Shown piece after piece: positions 13,252 through 15,102 of a DNA stretch of 15,102 nucleotides. The stretch comes from Holosporaceae bacterium. Lineage in GTDB: Bacteria; Pseudomonadota; Alphaproteobacteria; UBA3830. Position 1 is the first letter of the stretch. Each line of letters starts with the position of its first letter. The stretch covers positions 1 through 15,102 of the forward strand of contig JAITRK010000059.1 of the NCBI GenBank assembly GCA_031288435.1. Direction: 5' to 3'. The position numbers and the translations under genes were made by a program. The notes beneath the pieces are model-generated. The model was not told where the DNA came from and made no database searches. It was given only the letters and a program-made list of their open reading frames with translations.

Positions 13252-14595
13252 ATGAAAAGATTTATTGTTTACGGGGCTTTTGCGCTTGTATCTGCCGCTT
13301 TTTGCGATACAGCATATGCAATGCTAAAGGATCAAGATACTGCAGTAAGTGCCTCCACAAAAAAAGCGCAGAAAACCAAGAGCGCTGCGAATATTAAAGA
13401 AAGCGATAAGGAAGTAAAAAGTCTCAAAAGAAGTAAGAGCGCTGCAAATATCAAAGAAAGCGGGAAGGAAGCAAAAAGTCTCAAAAGAAGTAAGAGCGAT
13501 AGTGATCTAGCAAATAGTAAATCTGAAACTGGCGTTCTTAGCAGTTTATCCGACAGTGAAAAAGGACTAATATCAGAAATGGAAAAGACTCAGATACCTT
13601 CCAAAGAGGTTCCAAAACTTTTCAAAAACCCCGATGTTCTCAAAGCATTTATCGCCTCCCTTGGCCACAATTATCAGGGTATATTTTATAATATGATTCT
13701 CGATATCCGATCCGTCAAGAAAAATATATCTTCCACCAATAGTTTTGGCAAAGAGAATACTTCTGCTCTGGTTAATGCGCTTTCGGGATTGGAAGATCTC
13801 CTTACCGCAGCGACGCATCAGCAAAAAAATGACATCGGAAAGTGCGACAAAAAAACTGACGATCTGCTGGGTAAAGCGAAAACAAGTATCAATACAATTG
13901 TGTCTTTGCTAGAACTTCCAGCACTGGAAGATCTTCAGGAAAGCGATGGCACGACAGATGCAAAAGCCAGAGAGTTAGCTCAACGCAATGCCGGCGTGGT
14001 TGGGCTACTAGGCACCATCTTTGACGACGCTAATGTATTTGTGGAGACTGTTACGGCTGCCAAAACGAGCGCGACGTCGAGTGGGCCGGATAGCGTTGAC
14101 GACGATACAATAAAAAACATATCGGATAGCGCGACTAAACTGAAGAAAGACGTTGACGAACTCCAGAAGGCAGCATCCAAGAGGAAGTCTGCCAAAACAT
14201 CGGTTGCAAAGGAAACCGAAGCTATCAATAAGAAAAAAACGGAAATAAAACTTATAACCGAAAAATCAGTTGATTCGATAAAAGGCGCAGGCGAAGAACT
14301 GACAGATCTGCTCAATAAAATAAGTTTGGTAATGAAGCTGTCAAGAGAAAATTTTGAAAACCTTCATCAAATTGCAGATGAAGGTAAAGTCGCCTCCAGA
14401 CTTGTATTCAAGAATCTGGAACTTTATCGTAAATGGTTTGAGGCCTCCCTGCTCAAGCTATTAAAAGCAATTGGCGATAAGTACGGATTTACCGATACGG
14501 GAGATACCGCTACCGGAGATGAATCATCGCCATCGTCGGCAGCAGAAACCGAAGAAGAAGCTCAGAGTGATGAAGAAGAAACAGAGGCAGAATAA
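13252..14595 (+). CDS. Exported protein with KSAANIKES repeats and an acidic tail, unknown function
   Basis: I do not recognise a family for this 447-residue protein. A Sec signal peptide (residues 1-23: MKRF, a hydrophobic core, then an AYA-type cleavage site before Met24) indicates export. Residues 37-82 are very basic and hold two 19-residue repeats (43-61 and 62-80) that differ at three positions, plus the start of a third. The middle is mostly polar and helical. A segment around 285-370 rich in Lys and Glu looks able to form a coiled coil (KLKKDVDELQKAASKRK). The last 23 residues are almost all Glu, Asp, Ser and Ala. It begins after the T6SS block, with its own promoter and leader, so it is probably separately regulated. 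The signal peptide argues against delivery by T6SS. It may be periplasmic, surface or secreted. Confidence 0.87.
   Translation: MKRFIVYGAFALVSAAFCDTAYAMLKDQDTAVSASTKKAQKTKSAANIKESDKEVKSLKRSKSAANIKESGKEAKSLKRSKSDSDLANSKSETGVLSSLSDSEKGLISEMEKTQIPSKEVPKLFKNPDVLKAFIASLGHNYQGIFYNMILDIRSVKKNISSTNSFGKENTSALVNALSGLEDLLTAATHQQKNDIGKCDKKTDDLLGKAKTSINTIVSLLELPALEDLQESDGTTDAKARELAQRNAGVVGLLGTIFDDANVFVETVTAAKTSATSSGPDSVDDDTIKNISDSATKLKKDVDELQKAASKRKSAKTSVAKETEAINKKKTEIKLITEKSVDSIKGAGEELTDLLNKISLVMKLSRENFENLHQIADEGKVASRLVFKNLELYRKWFEASLLKLLKAIGDKYGFTDTGDTATGDESSPSSAAETEEEAQSDEEETEAE
13378..13491 (+). repeat. Two tandem 57-base coding repeats
   Basis: Copy 1 is 13378-13434 and copy 2 is 13435-13491, in frame in the exported-protein gene. 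Each encodes K-S-A-A-N-I-K-E-S, then a lysine-rich stretch ending SLKRS. The amino acid copies differ at three of 19 positions (Asp/Gly, Val/Ala and no other clear change except at the edges of the alignment), and the DNA at only a few bases, so the duplication looks recent. A third copy begins at 13492 (KSDSDL) but diverges after two residues. Confidence 0.9.
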
Positions 14596-14603
14596 TATGG
14601 CGC

Positions 14604-14641
14604 TTTCCCATGGCATTTTCGGCGAGTAGCAGCATGGGAAG
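14604..14641. terminator. Inverted repeat between convergent genes, possible bidirectional terminator
   Basis: TTTCCCATG (14604-14612) pairs with CATGGGAAG (14633-14641) over 9 bp, including one G-U pair, around a 20-base loop. It lies 8 bases after the exported-protein stop and 3 bases after the rsmG stop on the other strand. Neither side has a T run, so it would not be a classic intrinsic terminator. It may act as an RNA 3' end stabiliser or a Rho-assisted site. Confidence 0.45.
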
Positions 14642-14644
14642 CTC

Positions 14645-15102
14645 CTAGCGGCAGGTTATGGTAACTATTTTTCCGCGTTCGTCCGACTGGCTGGCGAAAA
14701 TAGCATGTTCGAACATGTGTTTTTTCCCAGCCTCTTCTAGTTCTTTATGGATTGTTGCTCCCTTCAGAAATACGCCATATTTGCGCGGAGAATGTTTTCG
14801 AACATAATCTATTAGATTGACCAATGACGAGAACCCTCTGGCCACCACCGTATCAAAATTACAACTGTTAAAGTTCTCTATTCGGGTATTTTTTATTTCT
14901 ACAATTGTTCCGGTCAGTCGTGCCGCTTCTTCTAAAAAGATCGATTTTCTAATGTCTGCCTCAACGCATGTAACAGCGAAGTTCCCGCCTATGGCCAATA
15001 CCATTCCAGGGAAGCCACCTCCTGATCCAATATCAAGAACCTGGCGACCTTTTATGAATTCCATGATCTGCAAGCTATCAACAATATGCCTAATCCAAAA
15101 AT
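14645..15102 (-). CDS. rsmG: 16S rRNA (guanine-527-N7) methyltransferase, C-terminal part
   Basis: About 151 codons of RsmG (GidB) are present; the 5' end lies past the window edge. The enzyme methylates G527 of 16S rRNA with S-adenosylmethionine. The translation enters with RHIVDSL, the conserved lead-in of the family, then the SAM-binding loop VLDIGSGGGFPGMVLA, the acidic residue after strand 2 in CVEADIRKSIFL, and a C-terminal LKGATIHKELEEA. The frame is open to the last base, so the internal TTG at 15073 is not the start. In many bacteria this gene neighbours mnmG, parA and parB near the origin, which would lie beyond 15102. It is convergent with the exported-protein gene. Confidence 0.93.
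   Translation of the reverse strand, partial: FWIRHIVDSLQIMEFIKGRQVLDIGSGGGFPGMVLAIGGNFAVTCVEADIRKSIFLEEAARLTGTIVEIKNTRIENFNSCNFDTVVARGFSSLVNLIDYVRKHSPRKYGVFLKGATIHKELEEAGKKHMFEHAIFASQSDERGKIVTITCR

Noticed and set aside
13980..14315. Minus-strand frame of 111 codons within the exported-protein gene
   Set aside because: Serine/valine-rich shadow of the lysine/glutamate-rich sense frame; no ribosome site or operon context.
1..15102. CRISPR array, insertion sequence, prophage or attachment site
   Set aside because: No regularly spaced repeats, transposase or integrase frames, or terminal inverted repeats with target duplications were seen; the only tRNA is followed directly by accB with no partial duplicate of its 3' end.

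Overview
The window reads as a densely packed stretch of chromosome from an alphaproteobacterium. The evidence is a short-form phosphatidylserine decarboxylase with an RFGSRVDVY cleavage site paired with pssA, an mlaE-mlaF pair followed by a HIT protein and an RluB-type pseudouridine synthase, accB-accC, and an RsmG fragment. GC content looks moderate by eye (below 50%), with an A/T-rich third-position bias. A type VI secretion segment (hcp-tssE-tssF-tssG) together with a repeat-bearing exported protein would suit a host-associated lineage such as Holosporales or a related protist endosymbiont. The placement is inference: no rRNA or other taxonomic marker is present.

Layout. Positions 1-1151, minus strand: rnpB (RNase P RNA), tRNA-Val(GAC), accB and the start of accC, all in one direction. 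A near-consensus promoter lies just before the tRNA, so accBC may be read from it. Positions 1186-3406, plus strand: a short RodZ-like HTH/membrane protein, an Hsp20 chaperone, and a CorC/HlyC-family protein. Positions 3462-6458, plus strand: a strong promoter followed by psd, pssA, an orphan polyamine-type binding protein and a tiny possible lipoprotein. Psd and PssA together make phosphatidylethanolamine. Positions 6455-9205, minus strand (listed here by increasing coordinate): rluB, a HIT protein, mlaF and mlaE; mlaE is transcribed first. This run meets the psd operon tail to tail with interlocked stop codons.

Positions 9374-13072, plus strand: a type VI secretion block coding for a divergent Hcp-like tube protein and the baseplate proteins TssE, TssF and TssG. 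The sheath (TssB/C), ClpV and membrane complex (TssJ/L/M) genes are not in the window. Positions 13252-14595, plus strand: an exported protein of unknown function. It has a cleavable signal peptide, two near-identical 19-residue repeats that each end in LKRS before KS, a charged helical middle and a strongly acidic tail. Positions 14645-15102, minus strand: the 3' part of rsmG.

No stretch longer than 300 bases lacks a gene: 698-1185 is mostly rnpB. The main intergenic regions are 3407-3521 (promoter), 9206-9373 (divergent regulatory region with GCAAC repeats) and 13073-13251 (weak terminator, promoter and structured leader). No CRISPR array, insertion sequence, phage gene or attachment site was seen. 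The most interesting part is 9206-14645: a partial T6SS locus next to an unrecognised, repeat-containing exported protein.
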